Origin: Clostridium gelidum
GTDB taxonomy: Bacteria > Bacillota > Clostridia > Clostridiales > Clostridiaceae
NCBI RefSeq assembly: GCF_019977655.1
Contig: NZ_AP024849.1
Span: 5,489,001-5,553,000, forward strand
Direction: 5' to 3'
Length of the DNA stretch: 64,000 bases
Position 1 is the stretch's first letter. Each line of letters begins with the position of its first letter. This document shows, in pieces, positions 55,908 through 64,000 of the stretch. The notes under the pieces are model-generated. The model had not been told where the DNA came from. It made no database searches and saw only the letters and a program-made list of their open reading frames with translations. Both the position numbers and the translations under genes were made by a program.

Positions 55908-56954
55908 TTAATTAATCCAATCTCCGCTTGAATTTAATTTATATCCACCAATTGTTGTACTCTTAGCCATTATTCCTGAATCGTATAAATAGTACCACTT
56001 ACCATTTGAATCTTTTAACCACCCTGTTTTCATTATTCCATTTGTGTCTAAATAATACCAACTTCCATTTACTAATTTCCAGCCTATTTGTTTAGTTCCA
56101 TCTTCATTTAAATAATACCATTGTCCATTATTTAATGACCATCCTTTAACTGTTGTTACTGGTGCGGTGCTTGTTGCTACATTATTATTAGTATTAGTAG
56201 TAGTTGTTGTATTATTAGAAGCTGTTGTTTGTTCCTTAGTTGCGGTACTTGTACCACCTCTATTTACGTTTAAAGTATAAGTTTTTTCATAATCATCATC
56301 ATCTGTTACTTTTATTTTTATCTCATTTTTACCATTATTTAAAGACACTGTTCTTTTGTGATTATCATCTTCATATGCAGTTAATCCATTTATTTCAACT
56401 TCATTATCATCAACCTCTGGTTTTGCCTTAATAGTTATATCCTTTATATCTGAGCTAACATTTACATCATATGAAGTTACTTCCTTAGAAAAATTAATTT
56501 CACCATCACTTAAATTTATACTATTTAAATAAACTTGTTTTGCCTCTTCTATATCTCCTCTTATTATAGTTACAGTATATGTCTTCTTTTTTGAGCCATT
56601 TGTAACTTTAATATCGATTTTGTTTTCACCTTTATCTAATTTTACAATTCTCATATAGTCACTGCCTGAAGTAACTTTTTCTCCATCAATCTCAACTGTT
56701 GCACTAGATTCCCTAGGTTTAGCTTTAATCTCTAATTTCTCTACAGTTGACTTTAAAGTTACAGAATACGCTGTTCTATTAGCATTAAATTTCATTTGCC
56801 CTTTTTCTAAAGAAATATCATCTAAATCTGCACCTACAATATCTGCATGAGCTTTTACTGTATTAGTTAAATTCATATACTTTGTAGGTTCAATAATTGA
56901 AAAAGCACTTATAGTAAGAACAACTGCTATTATACGTTTAATCTTTTTATTCAT
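55908..56954 (-). CDS. Secreted protein: two cadherin-like domains + choline-binding repeats
   Basis: 348 residues from ATG 56954 with AAGGAAGG upstream; an earlier in-frame ATG at 57005 lies before that site and would spoil the signal peptide. Two cadherin-like domains (GADLDDISLEKGQMKFN onward, then VYLNSINLSDGEINFSK onward), a Thr/Asn-rich linker, and about four choline-binding repeats (GWSLNNGQWYYLNEDGTK, GWKLVNGSWYYLDTNGIM, WYYLYDSGIM). First gene of the operon. Confidence 0.87.
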   Translation of the reverse strand: MNKKIKRIIAVVLTISAFSIIEPTKYMNLTNTVKAHADIVGADLDDISLEKGQMKFNANRTAYSVTLKSTVEKLEIKAKPRESSATVEIDGEKVTSGSDYMRIVKLDKGENKIDIKVTNGSKKKTYTVTIIRGDIEEAKQVYLNSINLSDGEINFSKEVTSYDVNVSSDIKDITIKAKPEVDDNEVEINGLTAYEDDNHKRTVSLNNGKNEIKIKVTDDDDYEKTYTLNVNRGGTSTATKEQTTASNNTTTTTNTNNNVATSTAPVTTVKGWSLNNGQWYYLNEDGTKQIGWKLVNGSWYYLDTNGIMKTGWLKDSNGKWYYLYDSGIMAKSTTIGGYKLNSSGDWIN

Positions 56955-57014
56955 TTTTATACCTTCCTTTTTTTCAATGTACAATTGACAATTAGCAATG
57001 TACAATTAAGGTTA

Positions 57015-57095
57015 AAGCTCACATAGAAAATTAACGGAACCAAATATAAAATTTAGTAGGTCGAACTTTCTCTGTGAGTTTTGTTCCTTAATTGC
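57015..57095. repeat. Intergenic palindromic element (TCGAACTTTC family), best copy
   Basis: Left arm near 57018-57032 (CTCACATAGAAAATT) is roughly complementary to TCGAACTTTCTCTGTGAG (57061-57078). An AT-rich centre AAATATAAAATTTAG lies between. Same core as at 8078-8095 and 48481-48498. Confidence 0.55.
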
Positions 57096-57286
57096 TAATC
57101 GTCAATCGTCAATTGTCAATTATTAATCGTCAATTTCCAATATATCCATTATAACTCATAATGCTTGTACATAAAACAGGATTATGATATACAAATTTCT
57201 TATTTTTCCTATTTTTTCATTTATAATAAAATTAATCTTGAAGTTTCAATATTTATTGTTATTATTATTTTTTTCTATATAAAATT

Positions 57287-57320
57287 AAATATACCTCAGA
57301 GAAACCTCCAAGGTATATTT
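57287..57320 (-). terminator. Terminator of the small wall-binding gene
   Basis: 10-bp stem AAATATACCT / AGGTATATTT with a 14-nt loop; moderately T-rich minus-strand tail. Confidence 0.6.
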
Positions 57321-57358
57321 TCTAAAAATATGTTTACTAAAAATCTATGAACTGTGCC

Positions 57359-57826
57359 TTATTTAACTGCAGTATTAATATTTGTATTAACTGCACTACC
57401 TGTGGTAGTTGTTGTACTTACTTTATTGCCTAAATCGTTAGATATTATAAATGTTGGTGTACTCAAATCATATTCTCTATTTCCAACAGTAGCTGAATCT
57501 GTTAACATCTTTCCTGTTGAATCAAAATAATACCAAAATGCACCATTACTAAACCAAGTATCATGAGCCATAGTTCCATTAGACCATAAATAATACCAGC
57601 TTTCACCATACTTAATCCAACCTGTTTGCATTATTCCATCGTTCCTAAAATTATACCAGTCATGATCAATAACTTTCCATCCTTGAGCCTTTACACCATT
57701 TTCAACCCAAGTATAGCTTTGCTTTGAATCTTTTATCCACTCTGCTGAAGCTCCTATTGGCATAATTCCTATTATTGAAACAGCAAGTAATGAAGTTATT
57801 ATTAACTTTCTAGCTATTTTTTTCAT
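57359..57826 (-). CDS. Small secreted choline-binding-repeat protein
   Basis: 155 residues. Signal peptide (ARKLIITSLLAVSIIGIMPI, cleavage after SAE or ASA) and then only wall-binding repeats: WIKDSKQSYTWVENGVKAQG, GWKVIDHDWYNFRNDGIMQT, GWIKYGESWYYLWSNGTM, FWYYFDSTGKM. There is no separate functional domain; the tail is Thr/Asn-rich. The signal peptide differs from the TKAYA type of the neighbours. Could block or cap choline sites, or be a remnant of a longer protein. AAGGGGAG site. Confidence 0.85.
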   Translation of the reverse strand: MKKIARKLIITSLLAVSIIGIMPIGASAEWIKDSKQSYTWVENGVKAQGWKVIDHDWYNFRNDGIMQTGWIKYGESWYYLWSNGTMAHDTWFSNGAFWYYFDSTGKMLTDSATVGNREYDLSTPTFIISNDLGNKVSTTTTTGSAVNTNINTAVK

Positions 57827-58005
57827 TTTAATCTCCCCTTATCTATATTATTATTATATGACCTTTATTATACTACAATTTACCTGTACAATGTAGAATT
57901 TTTAAATAATAAATTACAATTCAAGCAAATTAAACAAAAAATTCCTAATAATTAAGCTTCTTCACTTTGAATACACAACTGATAATTATTGTACATTCTT
58001 AATTG

Positions 58006-59205
58006 TTATCTAATCCAAGCTCCATCAGATCCTAATTTATACAAACCAATTTTAGTATTAGCCGCCATCGATCCATCATCATTTAAATAATAATATTTGC
58101 CTTGATCAATTATCCACCCTGTGTTCATTGCTCCATTTGTTCCTAAATAGTACCACTTTCCATTGTTAAATAACCATCCAGTAGCCATGCTTCCATCAGC
58201 TTGTAAAAAGTATCTTTTTCCCATAGTTCTATCAAAAAACCAGCTGTTTTTTACTGCAATCCCCAAATCATCATTGTATTGCCATCTTCCATTTACTTGC
58301 ACCCATTGACTAACTTTAGAAGTTGTAGTAGTTCCAGCCGTTACACTAGCTTCATTGCTTGTACCAGTATTTCCTCTAGTTATGTTTAAAGTATATACTC
58401 TTTCATCATTTTTATCATCATCTTCAATTTTTATTTTAAATTCATTTAAACCTGTTTTTAAAGATACTGTTGTTTTCCATTTATCATCTTCATCTACTTC
58501 CTTGCCACCAATTTTGACTGTATAATAATCATAATCTGGTTCTGCTTTAACTGTTACTTCATCAATATTACTAGCAACATTATAAGCATATACAATTTTT
58601 GAATCTGATAAAGGTATGCTTTCAGATTCTACACTAAGTTTTCTTAAATAAATATCATCATAACTATCTGCCTTATCAGTACTTGTACTTGTGCTTGAAT
58701 CTGAATCACTTCCAGTATATTTTACTTTAAGTGTATATTCACTGGCAACATCACCATCATCATATCTTACATTTGAATCCGGCTTATTATAATATACTCT
58801 TACAATAAAAGTGTTTGTTCCTGAAGATAAGCTAATATCTTCAGTTATACTTCTACCCTTAGTAGAACTAGAAGTTCCTTTAAATACTTTAACATATTTT
58901 GTACTAGGTCCATCTATATCTATACTAATCTTACTAGATGAAGTTTTAGCATAATATTTTCCATCATCTTTCACTTCATCATCATCTATTTTATTATCAC
59001 TATCATAATCAGAATCATCATAAAGCCTTATAGTACTATTACTTGAAGTCTTTAATTCTAAACTCTTTAATGTTGTTTCATCATTTTCATCATCTGATGC
59101 ATAAGCTTTTGTAGTTAATATATTAAAATTTGTTGCTGGTGCTACTGCTGAAACAGTCCCTAAAACTAGCACTAACGCCATTATTCTTTTTAAATTTTTA
59201 TTCAT
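58006..59205 (-). CDS. Secreted protein: two sandwich domains + choline-binding repeats
   Basis: 399 residues. Signal peptide ends TKAYA; a very acidic first domain (about 38-165, DETTLKSLELKTSSNS to YTLKVKY), a Ser/Thr/Asp linker, one cadherin-like domain (DIYLRKLSVESESIPLSD to YTLNITRG), then about four choline-binding repeats from about 315. GGAGGGG site. The motif TATTTTACCATTTTA lies about 50 bp upstream. Single-gene unit. Confidence 0.87.
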   Translation of the reverse strand: MNKNLKRIMALVLVLGTVSAVAPATNFNILTTKAYASDDENDETTLKSLELKTSSNSTIRLYDDSDYDSDNKIDDDEVKDDGKYYAKTSSSKISIDIDGPSTKYVKVFKGTSSSTKGRSITEDISLSSGTNTFIVRVYYNKPDSNVRYDDGDVASEYTLKVKYTGSDSDSSTSTSTDKADSYDDIYLRKLSVESESIPLSDSKIVYAYNVASNIDEVTVKAEPDYDYYTVKIGGKEVDEDDKWKTTVSLKTGLNEFKIKIEDDDKNDERVYTLNITRGNTGTSNEASVTAGTTTTSKVSQWVQVNGRWQYNDDLGIAVKNSWFFDRTMGKRYFLQADGSMATGWLFNNGKWYYLGTNGAMNTGWIIDQGKYYYLNDDGSMAANTKIGLYKLGSDGAWIR

Positions 59206-59252
59206 TTTTACCCCTCCATTTTAATTAACATTTTACTTCCATATACTTATTA

Positions 59253-59267
59253 TATTTTACCATTTTA
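59253..59267. promoter_or_regulatory. Shared upstream motif of surface genes
   Basis: TATTTTACCATTTTA; related to TAATGTTACCATTA at 525-538 and TAATTTTACCATTA at 63862-63875, each upstream of a minus-strand surface-protein gene. Function unknown. Confidence 0.35.
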
Positions 59268-59414
59268 ATTATAATTTTACACCAACATTATTCTTAAATT
59301 CATCTTAATTTTATTGTGAAACCTTAAATAAAGTTCAATTCAAGTAAGTTTTAATCTCATTTTGATTTAATTTGAACTTATATACTCAAAGGGAAACTTT
59401 TTTCCATAAGCTTA

Positions 59415-59460
59415 CTGCCACTAATACAATAATCTAAAGATGGAGATGTATTAGTGGCAG
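59415..59460 (-). terminator. Terminator of the gene at 59482
   Basis: 14-bp perfect stem CTGCCACTAATACA with complement, 18-nt loop. The minus-strand tail is only modestly T-rich (TAAGCTTATGG, then AAAAAAG). Confidence 0.6.
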
Positions 59461-59481
59461 TTATTTACTTTATAAATTTTC

Positions 59482-60822
59482 TTAGCTAATTAAAACTCCA
59501 TCGTTATCCAATTTATATCCACTAACTGTTGAATCTTTAATCATTTTTCCTGTTGTATCTAGGTAATACCACTTTCCATCTGAATTTTCAACCCATCCAG
59601 TTTTCATAGCTCCGCTACTATCAAGGTAATACCAATTTCCAGTAGCATCTTCTAGCCATCCCATTTTCATTACTCCACTTTTATTTAAGTAATACCAATT
59701 TTTATCTATACCTACCCAGCCTGTCTTCATTTCTCCGTTTTCATTGAAATAATACCAATTGTTGTTATTACTAAACCATCCTGTAGTTCTAAACCCATCT
59801 GCATTTAAGTAATAATTCATTCCAGAATTTTTATCAAACCACCATTGGCTCTTTAAAACTTGTCCAGTACCATCAATATACTTCCATTTTCCATCAACTC
59901 TTTGCCATGCATTGTACTTATTAACGTCACTTTGGATTGTGAAAGTTTGAGCACCTGTAGTTGAATTTGTAGCTGTAGCTGTTCCTGTTGCAGCGGTAGT
60001 TGTAGATGCTATCTTTCCTCTATATACATTTAATGTATATGTAATATCATCATCATTATTTTTAACATATATCTTTATAGTATTGTTTCCTTTATTTAGG
60101 CTTACTGTTTTTTCATAATTATCATCTTCTTCTACAGAGCTATCATTTATTTCAACTGAATCATCCTTATCATCTGGAGTTGCCCTAATAACTAATTCTG
60201 CAACATTTTCATTTACATTAACATCATACGAAGTTTTCTTCTTTGAAAAATCAATATTTCCATCACTTAAATAAATACTTCTTAAATATGCATGGTCTGT
60301 ATTCTCTTCTTCTTCAGAATCACTTGCAGCTGGCTTTTTAACATGAATTACATAAGTTTCTTTGCAATTAGTTACATCTCCACCATCATAAGCATCTTTG
60401 TAATCACCTTCACTTTTATAAGTTCTTAAATAAATATTAGTGTATGTTGAATTAATACTAATATAATCTCCAACATCTTTGCCCTTTTCAGTTTTACTAG
60501 CTGAAGTAAATGTTTTTATTACATACCCGCTTCCTTGTACATCTGCTGATAAATCAATTCCATCAGCACCTTTAAGCTCTATATAATAATCATTTTGCCC
60601 TGTTAATGATATCGCATCACCAGTATAACTATCTCGTAGTTCAAGGTCATTTCCATTTCCTCTAGTTATAGTTAATGAACTTAACTCCCCAGTGCTTGCA
60701 CCGCTATAAGATGCTGCATAAGCTTTAGTAGTTCCTAATATAAAATTATTTGCTGGTAAAACCCCTGAAACTGCTCCTATTACAAGACTTGCAGCAATTA
60801 TATGTTTAACTTTATTATGCAT
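59482..60822 (-). CDS. Secreted protein: N-domain, one cadherin-like domain, seven choline-binding repeats
   Basis: 446 residues. Signal peptide ends TKAYA; first domain GELSSLTITRGNGNDLELRD to KETYVIHVKKP (like the proteins at 54993 and 62032), one cadherin-like domain (AYLRSIYLSDGNIDFSKK to YTLNVYRG), and the longest run of wall-binding repeats here (about 300-446; GWFSNNNNWYYFNENGEM, GWVGIDKNWYYLNKSGVM, GWLEDATGNWYYLDSSGAM). AAGGAGGAG site. Monocistronic. Confidence 0.88.
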   Translation of the reverse strand: MHNKVKHIIAASLVIGAVSGVLPANNFILGTTKAYAASYSGASTGELSSLTITRGNGNDLELRDSYTGDAISLTGQNDYYIELKGADGIDLSADVQGSGYVIKTFTSASKTEKGKDVGDYISINSTYTNIYLRTYKSEGDYKDAYDGGDVTNCKETYVIHVKKPAASDSEEEENTDHAYLRSIYLSDGNIDFSKKKTSYDVNVNENVAELVIRATPDDKDDSVEINDSSVEEDDNYEKTVSLNKGNNTIKIYVKNNDDDITYTLNVYRGKIASTTTAATGTATATNSTTGAQTFTIQSDVNKYNAWQRVDGKWKYIDGTGQVLKSQWWFDKNSGMNYYLNADGFRTTGWFSNNNNWYYFNENGEMKTGWVGIDKNWYYLNKSGVMKMGWLEDATGNWYYLDSSGAMKTGWVENSDGKWYYLDTTGKMIKDSTVSGYKLDNDGVLIS

Positions 60823-61902
60823 TGTTCTCCTCCTTATACACTTTTAACTTTATTACATTTATTATCTTTATAAGTTTAATTAATTAACTATATGGTAATA
60901 TAACCTCTATATAGTTATAATACCACAAAATAATTTAATTATAAATATAGAACTATAATTCTATATATTTCTAAGTATATCCTATAGTTCTAAACATTTT
61001 GTTATGTAATTATTAATTTTTTATAAATATTTTACTAAAAACAAAAAAGAGAGTGTCGCAAAATGATTGATTTTCGATCAGGAGCGATGCTCCTTTTCGA
61101 TTCAAAGAAAGAAATCTCCCCAAAATTGAAATATCAAATCAATTTTGGGGAGATTTCTGAATTTCAAGCGCACTCAAATAAACCTACTTATTTTATTCCA
61201 TAATTAGGCAGTATATTTTAATTCATGAAGATGATTTTGGGTTCTTTCATTTTGTATTTTTGAATGCAATTTGTTAATGTTGTAGCCAAAACAAAGCAAA
61301 ATAAATTCAGTTTTAACACTATTTTTTCCACGTGTTAAAAATCTATTGAATTCATAATCACTTTTTAGAACTCCAAATGCTCCTTCGACCTGAATAGATC
61401 TGTTCATTCTTAATTTAGTTCCAAATTCAGTTGTGATATTTCTATAAGATATTTCACGCTTTTCCATAAAAGTTTTTGAAACTTGCATCTTTCTATTTCC
61501 TTTTGCTTTAGTGCACTTCGATTTATGAGCACAGTTATCACAACTTTCACACTCATAGATAGTAGCCTCTGATTTGTATCCACTGGCGGATTTTCTATTA
61601 ATAATAGAGGTCGGAATCAGCTTTCTCTATTTTTCTACTAGAATAAACATTTTGAGAATAAGCATACGATACTATTTTGAACATGATTTTTGGTTCCACT
61701 GCCGGTTTTCTTCCAACGGAAGAGTACGCCTGATACAACTTTGTATAATTTAATCCCTCCAATATATGGCTTAGCAAGCGGACTGAATCATCTTCTGGTA
61801 TTAAGTTTTCTAAATTTAATGGTAATATAAGTTGATAATTATCATTAAATTGATTATAATTTTTATTGTATAATTTGGTTTTTAACATAATTTAATTATA
61901 CT

Positions 61903-61934
61903 AAAAATGTGAATTCTTTTGAATTCACATTTTT
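61903..61934. terminator. Hairpin upstream of the IS1182 transposase start
   Basis: 14-bp perfect stem AAAAATGTGAATTC with complement, 4-nt loop; on the plus strand it is followed by ATTTTTTTAT. It probably shields the IS from outside transcription. Confidence 0.65.
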
Positions 61935-61953
61935 TATTTTTTTATAAAAAAAT

Positions 61954-61996
61954 GAGCTGCCACAAAACTAACTACGTTAGTTTTGCAACAGCCCCT
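61954..61996 (-). terminator. Terminator of the gene at 62032, within the IS end
   Basis: Minus strand: GCTG-TTG-CAAAACTAAC pairs with GTTAGTTTTG-TGG-CAGC around a short loop, followed by TCATTTTTTTAT. It overlaps the outer end of the IS1182 element, 35 bp past the stop codon. Confidence 0.6.
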
Positions 61997-62031
61997 TTAA
62001 AAATAAAAAATTTATTTGAGTACTATAAAAA

Positions 62032-63756
62032 CTAAATTATTAACGTTCCACCTACAGTGAATTTATACACTTTACCATCAATTGTTTTAGTACCTGTTAC
62101 CATTGTTCCATCTTCATTTAGATAGTATTTTGAATTAGAACTGATTAACCATCCCTTTTGCATTATTCCATTTGTATTTAGGTAATACCACTTCCCGCTG
62201 TCAAGTAACCAACCAGTTTTCATTGTTCCATCAGTATTTAAATAATACCAATTTTTAGTTTTTGCAGTATTTACAGCTACGCTTGTGTCACTTGAAGTAT
62301 TTGTAGCTGCAGCTTCTTCTTCATACCAGCCTGTCTTCATAGCTCCACTTGCATCTAGCAAATATTTTTTTCCATCTGTAGTATCTTGCCAGCCTTTTAA
62401 CATAGCACCTTTTGTATCTAATAAATACCATTTGTCATTGTCTTTAAGCCATCCTGTTTTTCTAATTCCATTTTCATTTAAATAACAATATACGCCTTGC
62501 TCTTTATCAAATAGCCATGAATTCTTTAATTGCTTTCCAGTTGCATCATTGTATATCCAGCCAGCCTCTGTTTGTACCCAGCCTTCTTTTTTAGTAGTTG
62601 TATCAGTAGTAGCAACAGTATCTGCTGTGCCTCTAGTTATTGTTAATGTATATGTTCTTTTTTTATCATTTACTTCATCTTCAATTACTACCTTAACAGT
62701 ATTTTCGCCTTTAGATAAAGAAACTTTCTTCTCATAATCATCCCCAGAATTTACTGCTTCTCCATTGATTGTAACTAAGTATTCTGTATCTTCTGGTTTT
62801 GCACCTATTGTTACTTTACTAACTGAATCATCAAGTTTCACATTATAGGTCGCGTCTTCTTTTGAAAAATCAAGCTTACCATCACTTACAGTAAGATCAT
62901 CCAAGTATATTGAATCCTTATTATCACTTGATGACGTCCCTCTTGTTACGTTTAAAGTATATGTTCTTTGGTTATCCTTATCATCTGTTACTTTTATTTT
63001 AATTTCATTTTTACCATTATCTAAAGAAACAGTTTTCCTATAGTTGTCGTTGCTATCTACTAATGTTCCATCTATTCTAACTCTATCACCACTATCTTCT
63101 GGTGGTGCTGTAATTTTTATTTCACTAACGTTTGCATCTACTTTTACATCATAACTAGTTCTTTGCTTCACGAAAGTTATTTCTCCTTTATTAAGGCTAA
63201 TCTTTTCTAAATATACAGAATCTTGTGTAGTGTCTTCATAAGCACTACCTGTTGTTTTCTTCACATTTATTTCATATGTTTCTTTACATATTCTTACGTC
63301 CTTACTGGTATCTTTAGCTTTTCTATATGCTGATAAAGATTCATATGTTCTCACATAAAGAGTTGTATTACCTTTTCCAAGTGAAATTTTTTCCCCTGGG
63401 TCAATTCCTGTTGCATCAGCTTTATCAGATGTGAAAATTCTAACTACGTAATCTGAACCCTTTGCAGTTGCATTTATTTTTATTCCATCACTATCATCTG
63501 TAAGTTTTACATAATACTCTTTATCATCATTTAATTTCACAGTACTTCCATTATAGTCATCACGTAAATCAAGAGTATCTCCATTTGTTGATTTTACAGT
63601 TAATGATTTTAACTCCTCAGAACTTGGAGAATATGAAGCTGCATAAACTGGCTTAGTTATAAAATTTAAAGCTACTCCTGGTGTTATAGCTGAAATTGCT
63701 GAAAAAGCATTAATAGTAAGTGTAAGTGCAATTATACGTTTGATATTTTTATTCAT
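62032..63756 (-). CDS. Secreted protein: N-domain, two cadherin-like domains, choline-binding repeats
   Basis: 574 residues from ATG 63756, six codons inside an earlier ATG that overlaps the GAGGGGG ribosome site. Signal peptide region ends KPVYA; first domain EELKSLTVKSTNGDTLDLRD to ETYEINVKK; two cadherin-like domains (SVYLEKISLNKGEITF and SIYLDDLTVSDGKLDF starts); then about eight wall-binding repeats interrupted by a Thr/Ser/Ala-rich insert (EEEAAATNTSSDTSVAVNTA). The last repeat ends VYKFTVGGTLII, unlike the GAW-K/N endings of the others. Confidence 0.88.
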   Translation of the reverse strand: MNKNIKRIIALTLTINAFSAISAITPGVALNFITKPVYAASYSPSSEELKSLTVKSTNGDTLDLRDDYNGSTVKLNDDKEYYVKLTDDSDGIKINATAKGSDYVVRIFTSDKADATGIDPGEKISLGKGNTTLYVRTYESLSAYRKAKDTSKDVRICKETYEINVKKTTGSAYEDTTQDSVYLEKISLNKGEITFVKQRTSYDVKVDANVSEIKITAPPEDSGDRVRIDGTLVDSNDNYRKTVSLDNGKNEIKIKVTDDKDNQRTYTLNVTRGTSSSDNKDSIYLDDLTVSDGKLDFSKEDATYNVKLDDSVSKVTIGAKPEDTEYLVTINGEAVNSGDDYEKKVSLSKGENTVKVVIEDEVNDKKRTYTLTITRGTADTVATTDTTTKKEGWVQTEAGWIYNDATGKQLKNSWLFDKEQGVYCYLNENGIRKTGWLKDNDKWYLLDTKGAMLKGWQDTTDGKKYLLDASGAMKTGWYEEEAAATNTSSDTSVAVNTAKTKNWYYLNTDGTMKTGWLLDSGKWYYLNTNGIMQKGWLISSNSKYYLNEDGTMVTGTKTIDGKVYKFTVGGTLII

Positions 63757-64000
63757 AATCTTTTTCCCCCTCATGTCATTATAAAATTAACCTTTTCAGG
63801 TAAAGTCCTTATTCTATACGTGAATTTAGTTGAATATTAAACTAACATAACTCACATACAATAATTTTACCATTATTCTTATGTAAAATCCAATTATTTC
63901 TGATTTCTCCCCACAATTTTCTATGTATTCTACATATTTCATGTATTAATGAACTTACTTTTTCAAATAATAATAATGTATTACAATTAATAATTTACAA
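63757..64000. other. Upstream region of the last surface gene
   Basis: No gene. It contains TAATTTTACCATTA (63862-63875), the shared upstream motif, and starts another CAATTAATAATTTACAA repeat at the window edge (63985-64000). Confidence 0.4.

Larger units (their letters stand above)
56955..57358. other. Intergenic region with repeat element
   Basis: Contains two blocks of CAATTGTCAATT-type repeats (56975-57008 and 57090-57135), one copy of the TCGAACTTTC palindromic element (57015-57095), and the terminator of the next gene. No promoter for the surface operon was pinned down. No gene. Confidence 0.45.
61045..62000 (-). mobile_element. IS1182-family element, degenerate
   Basis: Imperfect ends face each other: GAGTGTCGCAAAAT near 61051 and ATTTTGCAACAGCCC-like sequence near 61975-61995. 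Between them lie two transposase pieces in different frames. 61598-61888 gives the N-terminal DUF772 part (QLILPLNLENLIPEDDSVRL, YSSVGRKPAVEPKIMFKIVS). 61204-61488 gives the C-terminal DDE part (ITTEFGTKLRMNRSIQVEGA, FGVLKSDYEFNRFLTRGK). The segment between them is deleted apart from CESCDNCAHKSKCTKAKGNR. A long hairpin GAAATCTCCCCAAAATTGA with complement lies near 61110-61160. Inactive. Confidence 0.8.

Noticed and set aside
1..64000. CRISPR array, tRNA or rRNA genes
   Set aside because: No regularly spaced repeat-spacer pattern, no cloverleaf or rRNA sequence noticed on either strand. The only regular tandem repeat (103 bp) lacks spacers.

Overview
This window is very AT-rich Firmicutes DNA with strong AGGAGG-type ribosome sites, short tight operons, lipobox and choline-binding-repeat surface proteins, and IS200, IS3, IS30, IS982 and IS1182 remnants. 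This suits a Clostridium sensu stricto chromosome, perhaps near C. beijerinckii; the species is an inference. I see no rRNA, tRNA or CRISPR.

Layout. (1) 1-7.4 kb: the N-terminal part of a cadherin-like surface protein, a lipoprotein, an AI-2E-family permease, an AAA-ATPase/PD-(D/E)XK protein, and a large secreted choline-binding-repeat protein with a near-consensus promoter. (2) 7.4-20.2 kb: a decayed accessory zone. It holds a long region without convincing genes, a small group with phage/plasmid affinities (Rep-like protein, YqaJ-like protein lacking catalytic residues, XRE regulator), an orphan small sigma factor behind a large hairpin, broken Uma2, AAA-ATPase and HEPN genes, an MNT nucleotidyltransferase, a DUF2442 protein, IS3 and IS30 wrecks, a methyltransferase whose stop codon lies in an IS end, and an SGNH-type gene split by an IS200-like element.

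(3) 20.2-46.2 kb: a large surface-polysaccharide locus, all on the minus strand apart from an IS982 relic. Reading from its promoter at about 46.2 kb it encodes a Wzz/BY-kinase-like protein, an initiating sugar transferase, a sugar reductase, a WbuB-like glycosyltransferase, FnlA-FnlB-FnlC (UDP-L-FucNAc), then a WbuX-WbuY-WbuZ-type amidotransferase set. Together these six predict UDP-L-FucNAm. Next come glycosyltransferases, an FkbM methyltransferase, a Wzy-like polymerase and a MurJ/Wzx-type flippase. The distal end has GtrA, GT2, an epimerase, a sugar nucleotidyltransferase, an unusual membrane-flippase/APH-kinase fusion, a HAD phosphatase, an acyltransferase and a GT-C-like membrane protein.

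(4) 46.2-64 kb: a divergent O-antigen-ligase-like gene, a small coiled-coil gene, then a minus-strand array of secreted proteins sharing one signal-peptide type, zero to three cadherin-like beta-sandwich domains and C-terminal choline-binding repeats. It includes a paralogue of the 5-7 kb protein, preceded by a 103-bp tandem repeat. An IS1182 remnant lies inside the array. Inference: the central locus builds a FucNAm-containing polymer, while the flanking proteins attach non-covalently to a choline-bearing or similar wall polymer, so the window is largely a cell-surface region.
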